64,000 nt of DNA from Alphaproteobacteria bacterium (GTDB lineage Bacteria > Pseudomonadota > Alphaproteobacteria > Acetobacterales > Acetobacteraceae), in assembly GCA_020850755.1 (NCBI GenBank), contig JADZEB010000001.1:1-64000 (forward strand). The letters run 5' to 3'. A program made the position numbers and the translations under genes. The notes beneath the pieces were generated by a model. It had not been told where the DNA came from. It did not search any database and was given only the letters and a program-made list of their open reading frames with translations. Below are positions 63,831-64,000 of this stretch, piece after piece (positions within the stretch are counted from its first letter, which is position 1; each line of letters starts with the position of its first letter).

Positions 63831-64000
63831 TCGTAGTACAGCCTTGATATCCGTCGTCCGCGTAGAGCCCGGCATGACCCGATCCGAGCTACCGAGAACC
63901 ACCCCTCGCGGGAGTCCGCCGCCAGGGGAGGTCCCGTCGGGATGGGGCACTATCGCGCGCCTACAGCCTGCACTGCCAGACTTGCACTGCCAGACTTGGC

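Noticed and set aside
63800..63845. tRNA T-arm-like GAGTTTGAATCCC on the minus strand
   Set aside because: No matching acceptor, D or anticodon arms can be folded around it, and it overlaps the peptidase fragment. An att-like tRNA 3' remnant cannot be excluded but is unsupported.

Overview
The window reads as a chromosome segment from a GC-rich alphaproteobacterium, most likely a member of the Rhodospirillales/Acetobacteraceae. This rests on the very high GC content with strong codon bias, a MipZ-type division ATPase, a bactofilin, and the housekeeping run mutS-glnD-arfB-murJ next to a malic enzyme fused to a phosphotransacetylase-like domain. No tRNA, rRNA or CRISPR array was found. All family calls are from reading the translations; no database was searched.

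Layout. 1-0.1 kb: the first codons of an IS5-like transposase running off the left edge. 0.2-5 kb: lolA, a class I glutamine-amidotransferase-like hydrolase, a candidate small RNA with its own promoter and intrinsic terminator, a small metzincin-like protein, and two tandem fumarylacetoacetate-hydrolase-fold genes. 4.9-12.8 kb (minus strand): mutS, glnD, arfB, murJ. 12.9-24.9 kb: maeB, a lipoprotein, bactofilin, an adenosine-kinase-like sugar kinase, a three-gene ABC export operon (HlyD, FtsX-type permease, LolD-type ATPase), mipZ, a DUF1028 protein and a CPA2 antiporter. 24.9-32.9 kb: a P-type ATPase operon facing a double-domain universal stress protein, then four exported proteins of unknown function.

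33.0-58.7 kb is a catabolic island. It has an enolase-superfamily enzyme, three MmgE/PrpD proteins, a Ssu/Tau-like ABC importer, a D-2-hydroxyacid dehydrogenase, an RraA-like aldolase, two hot-dog (MaoC-like) proteins, three tandem paralogous Tat-type binding proteins with one fused permease and one ATPase, a thiolase-fold protein lacking the usual nucleophilic Cys, a CaiB-type CoA-transferase, two amidohydrolases, a GntR/FCD regulator, two overlapping acyl-CoA dehydrogenase genes and a DUF35 Zn-ribbon/OB protein. The simplest joint reading is uptake of an organic acid, CoA activation, desaturation by a two-gene dehydrogenase, hydration by a two-gene hot-dog pair, and C-C cleavage by a thiolase-fold aldolase with a DUF35 partner. 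The substrate cannot be told from the sequence. Two divergent promoter regions (about 41.7 and 55.0 kb) carry inverted repeats that are candidate operators.

58.7-64 kb is a decaying flank. It holds an IS110-like transposase tail, then a cluster matching the norSY-senC-orf1 arrangement of sNOR-type heme-copper nitric oxide reductases, in which subunit I has lost helices I-III. After that come a frameshifted TDT-family transporter, a small membrane protein and a fragment of an M15 peptidase. A 129-bp palindromic intergenic repeat occurs twice in the first 16 kb, each time starting exactly at the stop codon of the upstream gene.
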